Shown: in pieces, positions 1 through 7,272 of the stretch
Numbering within the stretch: position 1 is the first letter of the stretch
How the letters are laid out: each line of letters starts with the position of its first letter
DNA from: JBMNQS01 sp050944255
GTDB taxonomy: Bacteria; Bacillota; Clostridia; Christensenellales; Maliibacteriaceae
Assembly (NCBI GenBank): GCA_050944255.1
Contig: JBMNQS010000045.1
Span: forward strand, 1 to 18,064
Direction of reading: 5' to 3'
DNA length: 18,064 nt
Position numbers and translations under genes: made by a program
The notes under the pieces: generated by a model
What the model was told of the DNA's origin: nothing
The model's input: the letters and a program-made list of their open reading frames with translations, nothing else
The model's database searches: none

Positions 1-738
1 CAGATCACCAAGAGCGAAGATATCGCCACAGCTGGCTACGATGTCTGCCTGATCACCCCCATCGACTTTGAAGGCGTTGCCGGTCCTCTGCGCACGCTGC
101 GCGATGCCGGTGTCATCACCGTTCTGGTCGACTCTCTTGCCAAAGACATGAGCCTGGCCGATGCCAGCTCCGTGTCCGACAACTTCCAGGCTGGCGTGCT
201 GGCCGGTGAAGCCTGCGCGAAAGACCTTGAAGAGAAGTATGGCGAAGTCAAGGGCAAAATCGCTATCTTTGAGAATACCACTTCTCCCCCGGTCCGTGAC
301 CGTGTAGCCGGATTCGAAAGCGTAATCAACACGACCAACTATCCGAATATTGAGATCGCTATCCGTGAGAACGGCAAAGGCCAGATCGATACCGGTATGG
401 ATGCCATGGATAACTTCCTGCAGGCCGTGCCTGATCTTGATGCTGTATTCTCCATGAACGATCCTTCCGCTCAGGGTTGCGCCAATGCTATTGAAGCTGC
501 GGGCAAGACCGGTGAGATCTTTGTTTATGGCGTTGACGGTTCGGATGCTTCGAAAGAATTCATCAAAGCCGGCAAACAGAATGGTTCTTCCGCTCAGTTC
601 CCCATCACCATGGGTCAGGAAGCCGTCATTCTTTCCTACAAACTGCTTGCAGGCGAAACGCTGGATAATCCCCACATTAAGATCCCCTGCGAGTGGATCG
701 ATGCTTCCAACGTTGAGCAGTACATCACTCAGAAATAA
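1..738 (+). CDS. Sugar-type ABC transporter substrate-binding protein (3' part)
   Basis: The reading frame is open from the first base to TAA at 736-738, so the N-terminus, including any signal peptide, lies outside the window; 245 residues are visible. The sequence reads as a periplasmic-binding-protein type 1 fold of the ribose/xylose class (RbsB-like). Visible hallmarks are ITPIDFEGVAGPLRTLRDAG, the hinge-adjacent SDNFQAGVLAGEA, the ligand-lobe stretch AVFSMNDPSAQGCANAIEAAG, and VYGVDGSDASKEFIKAG. In this family the protein is a lipid-anchored extracellular receptor that hands a monosaccharide or polyol to an ABC permease. The transporter's other genes must lie to the left, because a strong terminator follows 44 bases after the stop. 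The ligand cannot be told from the sequence. The divergent LacI/transketolase block nearby fits a pentose-like substrate, but that is only inference. Confidence 0.9.
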   Translation, partial: QITKSEDIATAGYDVCLITPIDFEGVAGPLRTLRDAGVITVLVDSLAKDMSLADASSVSDNFQAGVLAGEACAKDLEEKYGEVKGKIAIFENTTSPPVRDRVAGFESVINTTNYPNIEIAIRENGKGQIDTGMDAMDNFLQAVPDLDAVFSMNDPSAQGCANAIEAAGKTGEIFVYGVDGSDASKEFIKAGKQNGSSAQFPITMGQEAVILSYKLLAGETLDNPHIKIPCEWIDASNVEQYITQK

Positions 739-781
739 TTAAGCATTCCGGCGTCTCCTCCCAAGACGCGGATACAATGGG

Positions 782-808
782 AAAAAACCTGCGCAAGCAG
801 GTTTTTTC
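782..808 (+). terminator. Rho-independent terminator after the sugar-binding protein
   Basis: A stem CCTGC (788-792) / GCAGG (797-801) is closed by a GCAA tetraloop and extended by A6/T6 flanks, giving an uninterrupted 11-bp inverted repeat that ends in a T run (802-807, then CTTTTT). It lies 44 bases past the stop of the upstream gene and is a textbook intrinsic terminator. Confidence 0.92.
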
Positions 809-1170
809 TTTTTGGATTTTTAAAGAGAAAAGCGAGAAATACTTTATCCATCCGGTCAGCCGATCGTTTTATCTTGCACCGGCTTCATTGGAAGCAGACA
901 GTTCCGGGTGCTTGTGGAAAGAGGTAAAGGCCGTCTTCAAAGCGGCGTTTTCTTTAAGAAGGCATGACTTCGTTCAGTTGCTGCTACCCCTTGTATGGGG
1001 GCAATGCTTTGCATAAAGTGCGGCGGCGTGAACGTGACGGTCAAGCATACGCAAAGCAATGGGATGAAGCTACGCGTCAAGGGCCGCAACATGAAGGCAT
1101 TGGCATGAACGTACCTGCCGAACATAAGGGCCATTATAACTCCTGAAACTTCCGTTTATAACAACGGTCT
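809..1170. other. Gene-poor interval with no confident gene
   Basis: This stretch lies between the terminator of the binding-protein gene and the 3' end of the leftward tocopherol-cyclase-like gene. The longer frames here show no recognisable family and no good ribosome binding site. The only stretch that looks protein-like is a short rightward frame at about 1004-1108, listed separately. A weak CCGTT/AACGG stem (about 1152-1167) could end the leftward gene but lacks a clear T run. I see no tRNA-like fold or repeat family. Confidence 0.5.
1004..1108 (+). CDS. Doubtful 34-aa CxxC micro-ORF
   Basis: Starting at ATG 1004 (or in-frame ATG 995) and ending at TGA 1106, this frame begins MLCIKCGGVNVTVKHTQSNG. 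That opening resembles the first knuckle of many bacterial zinc-ribbon proteins (Cys-x2-Cys-Gly followed by Asn-Val-x-Val). Third codon positions are mostly G or C, as in the real genes around it. Against it, only one Cys pair is present, the ribosome binding site is poor, and no promoter stands out. It could be a remnant of a longer zinc-ribbon gene or chance. Confidence 0.22.
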   Translation: MLCIKCGGVNVTVKHTQSNGMKLRVKGRNMKALA

Positions 1171-2004
1171 TTATGGCTCTACGAATTCATAGCTGGCATG
1201 GGGGCTGCATAGATCGAAGATGAGCTTTCCGTCATCATAGAAGCGAAAGCGTGCGGGCGTGGAGGCGCTTTCATGGATGGTGCGGCGCATGACGCCCCCG
1301 GCGCCGGGCGCGCGAAGGGGGAGAGAGCGGCTGTTTTCAATCTCCACCTCCAGCGCCATACGCCCCTGCACGATGAGTATGCGTCCACGGTCGTTTTGAA
1401 GGATGCGCACCCCTTTGTAGGTGGCCAGCCTGTACTGCCTGCCCCGGTATAAGATGGCGCAGATGCAGCCTTCAAAAGAAGAGCCGCAAAAGGGAATGTG
1501 CGCGATGGAAACCATGACGGAACACTTTTCGGCAAAATCATTGCATTGCACCCAGGTATAACTTTTTGGGAAGGCGCGTCCCCTGTCGCTCTCGATATAT
1601 CCGATGCCGTCGCTGAAATCAATCGTCCGGTCGTTGAAGCGGACCCGGCCTGCCAGAGCGTGGTGCATGCTCACTACGCTGTGACGGCACTGCATGGGCA
1701 GGTACTTGAAGGGACCCATAATATCATAGTCCAGCGGTGTGGGCCGGATGTACGCTACGTCGCCGCTGAGTTCAAGGTTCCGCTGGTTGATATTGAGCCG
1801 TATGCCGCTGGGAGAAAACTGGCTGTCGCCGATAATGACCGTTTCGTGCTGCCTGTAGGCCTCCAGGCTGTAGGGGATATTGTAGGATGCGTCCTGGGTG
1901 ATGACCTGTATGAACGCCTCCTGCCCGCTTCGACCGGGAATCAGAGACAGCGTATCGTCTCCCTTTTGCAGTTTGTGGTACCAGCCGCAGAATCTATTCC
2001 ACAT
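1171..2004 (-). CDS. Tocopherol-cyclase-like protein
   Basis: A 277-aa protein read from ATG at 2004. The longer open frame up to 2052 would add 16 residues but overlaps the upstream gene more. The block GYIESDRGRAFPKSYTWVQC (from about residue 136) and the downstream N-D-F match the core signature of the tocopherol cyclase-like family (as in plant VTE1 and cyanobacterial homologues). The N-terminal stretch with SGQEAFIQVI and the YDIMGPFKYLPMQCRHSVVSM segment also fit that family. Plant and cyanobacterial members close the chromanol ring of vitamin E. Members in anaerobic Bacillota have no established substrate, so cyclase activity is not claimed. There is no signal peptide or membrane helix. 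The gene starts 11 bp inside the end of the Rieske oxidoreductase gene, which suggests co-translation. The site upstream of ATG is only GGGA-like. Confidence 0.75.
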   Translation of the reverse strand: MWNRFCGWYHKLQKGDDTLSLIPGRSGQEAFIQVITQDASYNIPYSLEAYRQHETVIIGDSQFSPSGIRLNINQRNLELSGDVAYIRPTPLDYDIMGPFKYLPMQCRHSVVSMHHALAGRVRFNDRTIDFSDGIGYIESDRGRAFPKSYTWVQCNDFAEKCSVMVSIAHIPFCGSSFEGCICAILYRGRQYRLATYKGVRILQNDRGRILIVQGRMALEVEIENSRSLPLRAPGAGGVMRRTIHESASTPARFRFYDDGKLIFDLCSPHASYEFVEP

Positions 2005-3310
2005 GGAGGTCCCTTTTCGCGGGATTGTCCAGCAGGCGCCCGTCCTCTGCAAACCGGGAGCCGTGGCAGGGGCAGTCCCAGGACGCTTCCTGCGGATTCC
2101 ATGTCAGAGCGCAGCCCAAATGCGGGCAGCGCCTGCCCATTTTAATGAGCCCGCCCACCGAAGAGAGGGCATTGAGGTAAAGCTGCGGCCGCCAAAGCGA
2201 GCGTTGGGGCGAAAAGAGCGCCTGATAGGGACTGGTGCCTACCGCGATCAGTTCGGACAGAAGCTGCGCCGCCGCCATGGTGCCGGTCATACCCCATTTA
2301 TTAAATCCGGTGGCCACCAACAGACGGCCGTCTCTTTTTGTATGCCGACCGATGTAGGGAATGCCGTCTAGCGATACGCAGTCCTGGGCAGACCATGCGG
2401 CCACTTCCTGCGGATCCGGGTAGTGGCTGACAGCGAACCTGCGCACCTCTTCCCAGCCGCCGCCGCGTTTGCCCGTGCGGTGGTCGCCGCCGCCCAGCAG
2501 CAGCAGATCTTTATAATTGCGCAGGGACAAGCCGTTTTCCCTGGCGTCGATATACATGCCGCCGTCCAGATCCTGCGCATTCTTGTAGGCGACGACGTAA
2601 CTGCGGTGCTGGTACATCTTCATAAAATAAAGGCCCGGTATGTTTTTCAGCGGGTAGTGGGTGCATAGCACGATGTAATCGGCGGTGATTTTGCCGTTGT
2701 CCAGAAGGGCTGTATGCTCCTGAATATCACGCACGGGGGTTTGTTCATAGATTTCCAGTTCTTTGGACAGCGCGCCGAGCAGTTTCATGGGATTCATCTG
2801 CGCCTGGCCAGCCATCCCAAGCGCGCCCATCGTCTGCATGGGAAGCGGCGGATGGCGATCGAAATGCGGCTTAATGCCGATGCGCTCATAGGTGCTGGCC
2901 TCAGCGTAGAGGCTGTCCACATCATCGGTGGAATAGACATAGGCCATCTGCTTTTCAAAATCGAAATCGTAGCTTTCCGCCAGCTTTTTGTACATGCCGA
3001 TGGCGTCGGTATGGGCCATGTAATAGGCGCGTGCCATTTCAATGCCGATCTTGCGGCACAGCTCCCGATAGATCAAGCCGTGCTGGGCGGTGATTTTCGC
3101 GGTAGTGTTGCCGGTATTGCCGCTCCCCAGCGTACGGGCCTCCACAAGAATATTGCGCACGCCTCGTTTCTTCAGCTTATACGCGCATAAAACGCCGGCA
3201 AGGCCGCCGCCGATAATCAGCACGTCGGTTTTGATCTGTCCGCCCGGAAAGGGGGGACGGGGCTCTATTTTGACGAAACTTTTCCAGATCGATTCCAAAG
3301 GTATCACCAC
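1994..3310 (-). CDS. FAD-dependent oxidoreductase with C-terminal Rieske [2Fe-2S] domain
   Basis: About 434-438 aa. An N-terminal DAO-type FAD fold starts with the dinucleotide-binding motif DVLIIGGGLAG (about residues 29-39) and VEA at the end of the second strand. A C-terminal Rieske domain shows C395-P-H397-L-G-C400 and C413-P-C415-H416-G-S, so both cysteine and both histidine cluster ligands and the disulfide pair are intact. The layout matches the YhfW-type cytosolic proteins of Bacillota, whose substrate is unknown. The family predicts electron transfer between the flavin and the iron-sulfur centre. Start choice is uncertain: GTG at 3310 has no clear ribosome site, whereas TTG at 3298 follows a GGTGAT-like site and gives L-E-S-I-W, where family members often begin (M-x-S-I-W). 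The gene overlaps the tocopherol-cyclase-like gene by 11 bp and probably forms an operon with it. Confidence 0.88.
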   Translation of the reverse strand: MVIPLESIWKSFVKIEPRPPFPGGQIKTDVLIIGGGLAGVLCAYKLKKRGVRNILVEARTLGSGNTGNTTAKITAQHGLIYRELCRKIGIEMARAYYMAHTDAIGMYKKLAESYDFDFEKQMAYVYSTDDVDSLYAEASTYERIGIKPHFDRHPPLPMQTMGALGMAGQAQMNPMKLLGALSKELEIYEQTPVRDIQEHTALLDNGKITADYIVLCTHYPLKNIPGLYFMKMYQHRSYVVAYKNAQDLDGGMYIDARENGLSLRNYKDLLLLGGGDHRTGKRGGGWEEVRRFAVSHYPDPQEVAAWSAQDCVSLDGIPYIGRHTKRDGRLLVATGFNKWGMTGTMAAAQLLSELIAVGTSPYQALFSPQRSLWRPQLYLNALSSVGGLIKMGRRCPHLGCALTWNPQEASWDCPCHGSRFAEDGRLLDNPAKRDLHVE

Positions 3311-3447
3311 ACGAAAAAATTTGATGCCTACTTCCAGATTTTGACCGAAACGAGCGCTTTTTATGCATCAAGAACCTGCGTATGGCTGCCTGCATAGTAT
3401 GAAGCATAGGCATTGGCAAGTCCTCATTTTTCTCATAACAAGATAGC

Positions 3448-3487
3448 AAACAAAAAGAACGCCACCATGGGAGCGTTCTTTTTGTTT
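3448..3487 (-). terminator. Terminator of the LacI-family gene (probably bidirectional)
   Basis: A perfect 15-bp inverted repeat: AAACAAAAAGAACGC (3448-3462) and its complement GCGTTCTTTTTGTTT (3473-3487), with a 10-base loop. Read leftward it lies 27 bases after the TGA of the LacI-family gene and ends in TTTTTGTTT. It insulates that gene from the Rieske operon downstream. Confidence 0.9.
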
Positions 3488-3513
3488 GGGCACTAATCCT
3501 AAAAGAAGAATAG

Positions 3514-4539
3514 TCAATAATTTTCTCTGTGGTTTACATTGCGGCAGGACCCGCGGATCACCAAGGACGATTCCAGATAGACGTGCTGTGCGGCGCCCAG
3601 CGGGATGGTCCCGTTCATTTTTCTGAGGATGATTTTGGCGAGACGCTGCCCTATCTCATGGTGTGCCTGGCTCATGGACGTCAGGTTAATAAAGCTGTAG
3701 CCGGAGATATCGCTGTTGTCATAACCCAGAAGGGACACGTCGTCGGGCACTTTATAGCCTTTGCTGGAAAGCGCTTCAAAGATGCCGATGGCCACGTTGT
3801 CATTGGCGGCGATGATCGCCGTGGGAAGTGTTTGGGTTTGTATCAGGCTCATGGCGGCGGTATAGCCACCGAACTGGCTGACGCTCGAGGCGATGATCTT
3901 GTTTTCCTGAAGAGACATCCCATGCTCCTTGATGCAGCGTCGGAACCCCTGCATCCTCGCGGAGATGGCCAGCGTTTCCTCACTGCCGCCGACGAAGTAG
4001 ATTTTCTTGTGGCCCAATTGCAGCAGGTATTCGGTGGCTACGTATGAGGCGCGCACGTCGTCGGTGGAGACAAAATCGATGTTCGGATCTTCCAGGGCGG
4101 CGTCAAAGAATACGTGTGGGATACCCGCGGCCAACTCGTGGATTTCATAGGCGGATTCTTTGCTTGAAGGCGCCACGATCAGGCCGTGAACGCCGTTTTC
4201 AATCAATGCCCGGGCGCGGTCGGCTTCCGTATCTGCCTGGCGGTTGCTGCAGTTGATGAAAATATCATAGCCGTGGGAGCGCAGCGTATTGTCGATGTTT
4301 CCAATCACCCCGGTAAAGAACGTTCCCAAAAGGCTGGGGATCATGACCCCTACGGCGCGACCGCGGCTCTGGCGGCTGCGCAAAAGGCTTCCCGTGCCCT
4401 GATAGTTCATCTCGCGGGCAATCTGCATGATGCGTTCGCGGGTCTGCTCGTTTACCATGTGACTGCCGGTAAGTGCCCGTGACACGGTGGCGCTGGAAAC
4501 GCCGGCTTTTTCAGCTATGGCCTTTATCGTTACCTTCAT
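3514..4539 (-). CDS. LacI-family transcriptional regulator
   Basis: A 341-aa protein of normal length for the family. The N-terminal helix-turn-helix with hinge is clear: IKAIAEKAGVSSATVSRALT and MQIAREMNYQ within residues 4-48. A periplasmic-binding-like effector domain follows (GVMIPSLLGTFFTGVIGNID, then DNVAIGIFEAL and VSLLGYDNSDIS). LacI-family members repress (sometimes activate) carbohydrate genes and respond to a sugar or sugar phosphate. It is divergent from the split transketolase operon with a 408-bp gap, so that operon is its most likely target. A near-palindrome centred on ATCGAT overlaps its own predicted -10 box, which would allow autoregulation. The effector cannot be read from the sequence. 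Its own terminator follows. Confidence 0.93.
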   Translation of the reverse strand: MKVTIKAIAEKAGVSSATVSRALTGSHMVNEQTRERIMQIAREMNYQGTGSLLRSRQSRGRAVGVMIPSLLGTFFTGVIGNIDNTLRSHGYDIFINCSNRQADTEADRARALIENGVHGLIVAPSSKESAYEIHELAAGIPHVFFDAALEDPNIDFVSTDDVRASYVATEYLLQLGHKKIYFVGGSEETLAISARMQGFRRCIKEHGMSLQENKIIASSVSQFGGYTAAMSLIQTQTLPTAIIAANDNVAIGIFEALSSKGYKVPDDVSLLGYDNSDISGYSFINLTSMSQAHHEIGQRLAKIILRKMNGTIPLGAAQHVYLESSLVIRGSCRNVNHRENY

Positions 4540-4611
4540 GAACTACCTCTATACAACAGAATTTATACCATCGAATGACGTCAAGACAAAAACCTACATA
4601 TATTCTATTGC

Positions 4612-4640
4612 ATTATAATCGATTTATAAGAACAAAGCAA
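4612..4640 (-). promoter_or_regulatory. Predicted promoter of the LacI-family gene with overlapping palindrome
   Basis: Read leftward, a perfect TATAAT (complement of 4612-4617) lies 17 bases from TTGCTT (complement of 4635-4640), about 75 bases before the start codon. The -10 box is embedded in a near-palindrome on the same bases, CTTATAAATCGATTATAATG on the minus strand (4611-4630), centred on ATCGAT. A central CG is typical of LacI-family operators. The -35 is weak (3 of 6). Confidence 0.5.
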
Positions 4641-4789
4641 TAATTTGCAGGAATTTTCATTAAGATTGCATAGGTTTTTTCACGACAATTTTCATCTGCC
4701 GCACAGGAAAAAATATGGCTTTATCAGGCATTTGGTGGTAAGATAGAAGCGATAGTGTTTTTGACGGCATGCGCAGGCGGGATTATCCG

Positions 4790-4819
4790 TTGACGCATGG
4801 CCGAAGCGAAAGGTATAAT
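4790..4819 (+). promoter_or_regulatory. Promoter of the transketolase operon
   Basis: TTGACG (4790-4795) and a perfect TATAAT (4814-4819) are 18 bases apart, five of six and six of six matches to the sigma-A consensus. Transcription would start near 4826, giving a leader of about 120 nt before ATG 4948. A second TATAAT at 4823-4828 lacks a -35 at proper distance. Confidence 0.75.
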
Positions 4820-4873
4820 AAGTATAATTTGCAATGAGAACGGCTTTGTAAGAAGTTGCAGTTTGAAAAATGG

Positions 4874-4926
4874 TTGGATAACCTAGGCGCTTTGAGCGTT
4901 AAAAGGTTTAAGTAAAACTTATCCAA
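4874..4926 (+). promoter_or_regulatory. Inverted repeat in the transketolase leader
   Basis: TTGGATAA (4874-4881) is exactly complementary to TTATCCAA (4919-4926). Inside lie CCT/AGG and a small CGCT-TTG-AGCG stem (4888-4898), so the leader could fold into a branched hairpin ending 7 bases before the ribosome site AGGAGG (4934-4939). The inner TTTGAGCGTTAAAA (4891-4904) also has the central CG and partial symmetry of a LacI-family operator. Either a roadblock operator or an RNA element is possible. No known riboswitch core was recognised. Confidence 0.4.
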
Positions 4927-4947
4927 ATAATCAAGGAGGGTTCAACT

Positions 4948-5757
4948 ATGCAAGATCTCAAACAGATTTCCAAAGAAATCCGCAAGTGGACGTTGGAAAT
5001 GATCGCTAATCTGGGGGGCGGACACGTCGGCGGCAGCCTATCTATCGTCGATATTCTCACGGTGCTGTACTTCGAAAAAATGAATATCGATCCCCAGAAT
5101 CCCAAGATGGAAGATCGCGACCGCTTCGTGCTGTCCAAAGGACATGCCGGTCCTGGCCTATATGCAACGCTCGCCCGCCGCGGCTATTTTGACCGCAGCT
5201 GGCTCGATACGCTGAACGGTCCCCATACGCTTCTTCCCAGCCACGTGGATATGACGCGCACCCCTGGCGTGGACCAGACGGCCGGTTCGCTGGGGCAGGG
5301 CATCTCCTGTGCGGTGGGCCATGCCATCGCCGGCAAGCTGAAGGGCAAGGACTACAAGGTGTACTGCATTGTCGGCGACGGCGAGCTGAACGAGGGTTCC
5401 TGCTGGGAGGCCTTTATGCTTGCCTCCACCAAGAAGCTGGACAACCTGGTGGTCATGATTGACGCCAATAAATGGCAGATCGACGGCCGTACCTGCGACG
5501 TCATCAACCTTGATCCCCTTCCCGATAAGTTTACCGCATTTGGTTTTGAAGTCTTCGAGGCCGACGGACATGACATTGGGGCCATTTCCCAGGCCATCGA
5601 CAAGGCCAATGCCGTGAAAGACAAGCCCATCTGCATCATTTTCCATACTATAAAGGGCAAGGGCTTCAAACCCCTTGAGGATCAGCGCGCCGTCCATCAT
5701 ACGCCTGTGTCGGCGGAGGATCTGGCCGCATCCCTCGAGTATATCGATACCTTGTAA
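4948..5757 (+). CDS. Transketolase, N-terminal (thiamine diphosphate) subunit
   Basis: A 269-aa protein with an ideal AGGAGG site 8 bases before ATG. It carries the thiamine-diphosphate-binding half of transketolase: H26 in GGGHVGG, KGHAGPG (64-70), GSLGQG, the cofactor motif GDGELNEG (143-150) running to N174 in IDANKWQIDG, and the C-terminal GKGF...HHTP segment. With the next gene it forms a complete transketolase that moves two-carbon units between ketose and aldose phosphates in the non-oxidative pentose phosphate pathway. Split transketolases of this kind are common in anaerobes and archaea. The residues recognised here are intact. Divergence from a LacI-family regulator suggests a catabolic, inducible role rather than the housekeeping copy. 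Some split paralogues act on other sugars, so the exact donor is unproven. Confidence 0.93.
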   Translation: MQDLKQISKEIRKWTLEMIANLGGGHVGGSLSIVDILTVLYFEKMNIDPQNPKMEDRDRFVLSKGHAGPGLYATLARRGYFDRSWLDTLNGPHTLLPSHVDMTRTPGVDQTAGSLGQGISCAVGHAIAGKLKGKDYKVYCIVGDGELNEGSCWEAFMLASTKKLDNLVVMIDANKWQIDGRTCDVINLDPLPDKFTAFGFEVFEADGHDIGAISQAIDKANAVKDKPICIIFHTIKGKGFKPLEDQRAVHHTPVSAEDLAASLEYIDTL

Positions 5758-5792
5758 TAGCCTATCTGAATAAATAAAAGGAGACATGTGAT

Positions 5793-6722
5793 ATGTTTGT
5801 TAAAGATACGAAAACGGGCAACGAAGTGTATCTCGAGTTCCTGAGATCCACCTGCGGCGAGCATCCGATTGTGGCGGTGGAAAATGATCTGGGAGCTGCC
5901 ACGACCATGGTGTTTGGCCAGGAATGCCCCGACAGGCGCTTGGAATGCGGCATTGCCGAGGGCAACTCCATCACCGTATCGGCCAGCCTTTCCGAGGCGG
6001 GCTTCATCCCCTTCGTGCACTCCATGACGCCGTTCATCACCCGCCGCGCGTACGACCAGATCGTCATCTCCGCCGCTTACTCCAAGCAGTCCGTCAAGAT
6101 TCTGGGCTCCAATCCCGGCATCTATTCGGAGATGAACGGCGGCACCCATCTGTCCATCGAGGACGCCGGCATCATGCGCAACGTGCCCGATCTGATCACC
6201 GTATCGGCGGCCGATAACGTGGCGTTTAAAGCCTTCCTTGAAATGTGCCTTGAGACGCCGGGCAATATCTATGTGCGCTTCTACAACAAGCTGCCCAACA
6301 TGGTCTATGAAGAGGGACAGAAGTTTGAATTTGGCAAAGCCAACCTGCTTCGCGAAGGCAAGGACGTCACCATCTTTGCCAACGACCTGATGGTTTCCTT
6401 CTCCATTGAAGCGGCCAAGCTTTTGGCCCAGGAGGGCATTGAGGCCACGGTGTACGACATGCACACCATCAAGCCCATCGATAAGGGCGTCATCCTTGAG
6501 GCGGCGGGCCGCGGCCCCATCGTCACCGCCGAGAACCACAGCGTGGTCAACGGCCTTGGCAGCGCCGTGGCCGAAGTGCTGGCCGACGCAGGCGCCGGCG
6601 TGAAGCTGCGCCGCATCGGCATTCAGGATCGTTTCGGCATCGTCGGCACGCTGGATTTCATCGCCGAGGAGCTGGGTATGCGCCCGCAGGATATCGCCGC
6701 CGCGGCCAAATCTCTTCTGTAA
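5793..6722 (+). CDS. Transketolase, C-terminal (pyrimidine-binding) subunit
   Basis: A 309-aa protein starting 35 bases after the N-terminal subunit, with an AAAGGAGA site. It holds the pyrimidine-binding domain with the glutamate that activates thiamine diphosphate (E56 in LECGIAEGN), followed by ASLSEAGFIPFVHSMTPF. The C-terminal transketolase domain (about 190-309) includes VYDMHTIKPID and ENHSVVNGLGSAVAEVLAD. It pairs with the preceding gene to build the active site at the subunit interface in the cytoplasm. Length and domain order are those of stand-alone C-terminal subunits, and similar halves occur in DXP synthase and pyruvate dehydrogenase E1-beta. Gene order and spacing make a shared mRNA nearly certain. 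A strong terminator follows 104 bases on. Confidence 0.93.
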   Translation: MFVKDTKTGNEVYLEFLRSTCGEHPIVAVENDLGAATTMVFGQECPDRRLECGIAEGNSITVSASLSEAGFIPFVHSMTPFITRRAYDQIVISAAYSKQSVKILGSNPGIYSEMNGGTHLSIEDAGIMRNVPDLITVSAADNVAFKAFLEMCLETPGNIYVRFYNKLPNMVYEEGQKFEFGKANLLREGKDVTIFANDLMVSFSIEAAKLLAQEGIEATVYDMHTIKPIDKGVILEAAGRGPIVTAENHSVVNGLGSAVAEVLADAGAGVKLRRIGIQDRFGIVGTLDFIAEELGMRPQDIAAAAKSLL

Positions 6723-6826
6723 GCGAGCCGCAATCGCAAAGCCCCTTAACCAAATAGACATCCGGCATACGGGTGCCTTTATACGGCGGTTCGTAAGCGA
6801 GGACGCGCCCGGATTTCAGGGCAATC

Positions 6827-6862
6827 AAAACCCTTGTGAAATACATTTCACAAGGGTTTTTT
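6827..6862 (+). terminator. Bidirectional terminator between the transketolase and cysteine operons
   Basis: AAAACCCTTGTGAAA (6827-6841) pairs perfectly with TTTCACAAGGGTTTT (6846-6860) around a TACA loop and runs into TT. Rightward it ends the transketolase transcript. Leftward the TTTTGATT tail, 72 bases past the lipoprotein stop, probably ends the opposing operon too. Confidence 0.9.
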
Positions 6863-6933
6863 GCAGATAAGGGCGGTTTTTGTGTTTGAATAAAGTGATC
6901 CGTGCAGGCTGCGGCCTTCGGAGCCCGGAGCAC

Positions 6934-7272
6934 TTACGGATCGCACGCGTCGCCGTACTGCTCGAAGAATTCCAGCAGTTCCTCCTTGCTTATCGATGGA
7001 GACGGGGAAGGGGAGAGGGTCTCGCAGACGGGCGGCAACTCGCAGGCGCCGCCAAGCTCGCTGAAATAATCCAGCAATTCTTTCTTATCTGGGTCAGCCG
7101 AAATGTCTGTGGCGGCCGAAACGTTCAGTGTGGCGGAAACGTCCGGTGCGTCCGGTGTGCCTGCCGCAGTCTTTCCCCCCGGACGGCAACCGGTCAAAAG
7201 AAGAGCGGCGGCAGCCGTCAGCGCCACGATGATCATCGGGATGCTCCGGGCGCACTGCGTCTTTTCGCTCAT
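6934..7272 (-). CDS. Small lipoprotein with duplicated cysteine-ending motif
   Basis: A 112-aa protein not matched to any family I know. ATG 7272 overlaps the cysteine synthase stop as ATGA, so translation is coupled; the longer upstream frame is rejected. A hydrophobic signal segment (residues 11-27) ends in the lipobox LLLTGC with C29 as the lipid-anchored residue. The first part of the mature chain (30-60) is Ala/Thr/Asp/Val-rich and probably disordered. Two copies of a 15-residue unit then follow: KKELLDYFSELGGAC (63-77) and KEELLEFFEQYGDAC (96-110), separated by a Pro/Ser linker (SPSPSPS). Both units look like an amphipathic helix ending in G-x-A-C, and a further Cys (C83) follows the first unit. 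The protein ends two residues after the second unit. A role outside the membrane beside the transporter, such as metal, thiol or ligand binding, is only inference. Confidence 0.8.
   Translation of the reverse strand: MSEKTQCARSIPMIIVALTAAAALLLTGCRPGGKTAAGTPDAPDVSATLNVSAATDISADPDKKELLDYFSELGGACELPPVCETLSPSPSPSISKEELLEFFEQYGDACDP

Larger units (their letters stand above)
4540..4947. promoter_or_regulatory. Divergent control region between the LacI regulator and transketolase
   Basis: 408 bp without a gene, AT-richer than the flanks. It holds outward promoters for both sides, a candidate operator centred near 4620, and a long leader for the transketolase mRNA with an inverted repeat (4874-4926). 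A 36-codon leftward open frame near 4640-4770 has no ribosome site and is not called. Confidence 0.7.

Noticed and set aside
3177..3449. A 90-codon leftward frame overlapping the start of the Rieske oxidoreductase
   Set aside because: Its latter half is an out-of-frame reading of the FAD-binding motif, and the composition (Arg-rich) is typical of a shadow frame.
4640..4770. A 36-codon leftward frame in the LacI/transketolase gap
   Set aside because: It has no ribosome binding site and no recognisable pattern. It lies upstream of the regulator's promoter.
4826..4947. A known riboswitch (for example TPP) in the transketolase leader
   Set aside because: The enzyme uses thiamine diphosphate, but I find no THI-box-like CUGAGA core or other known riboswitch core, only inverted repeats.
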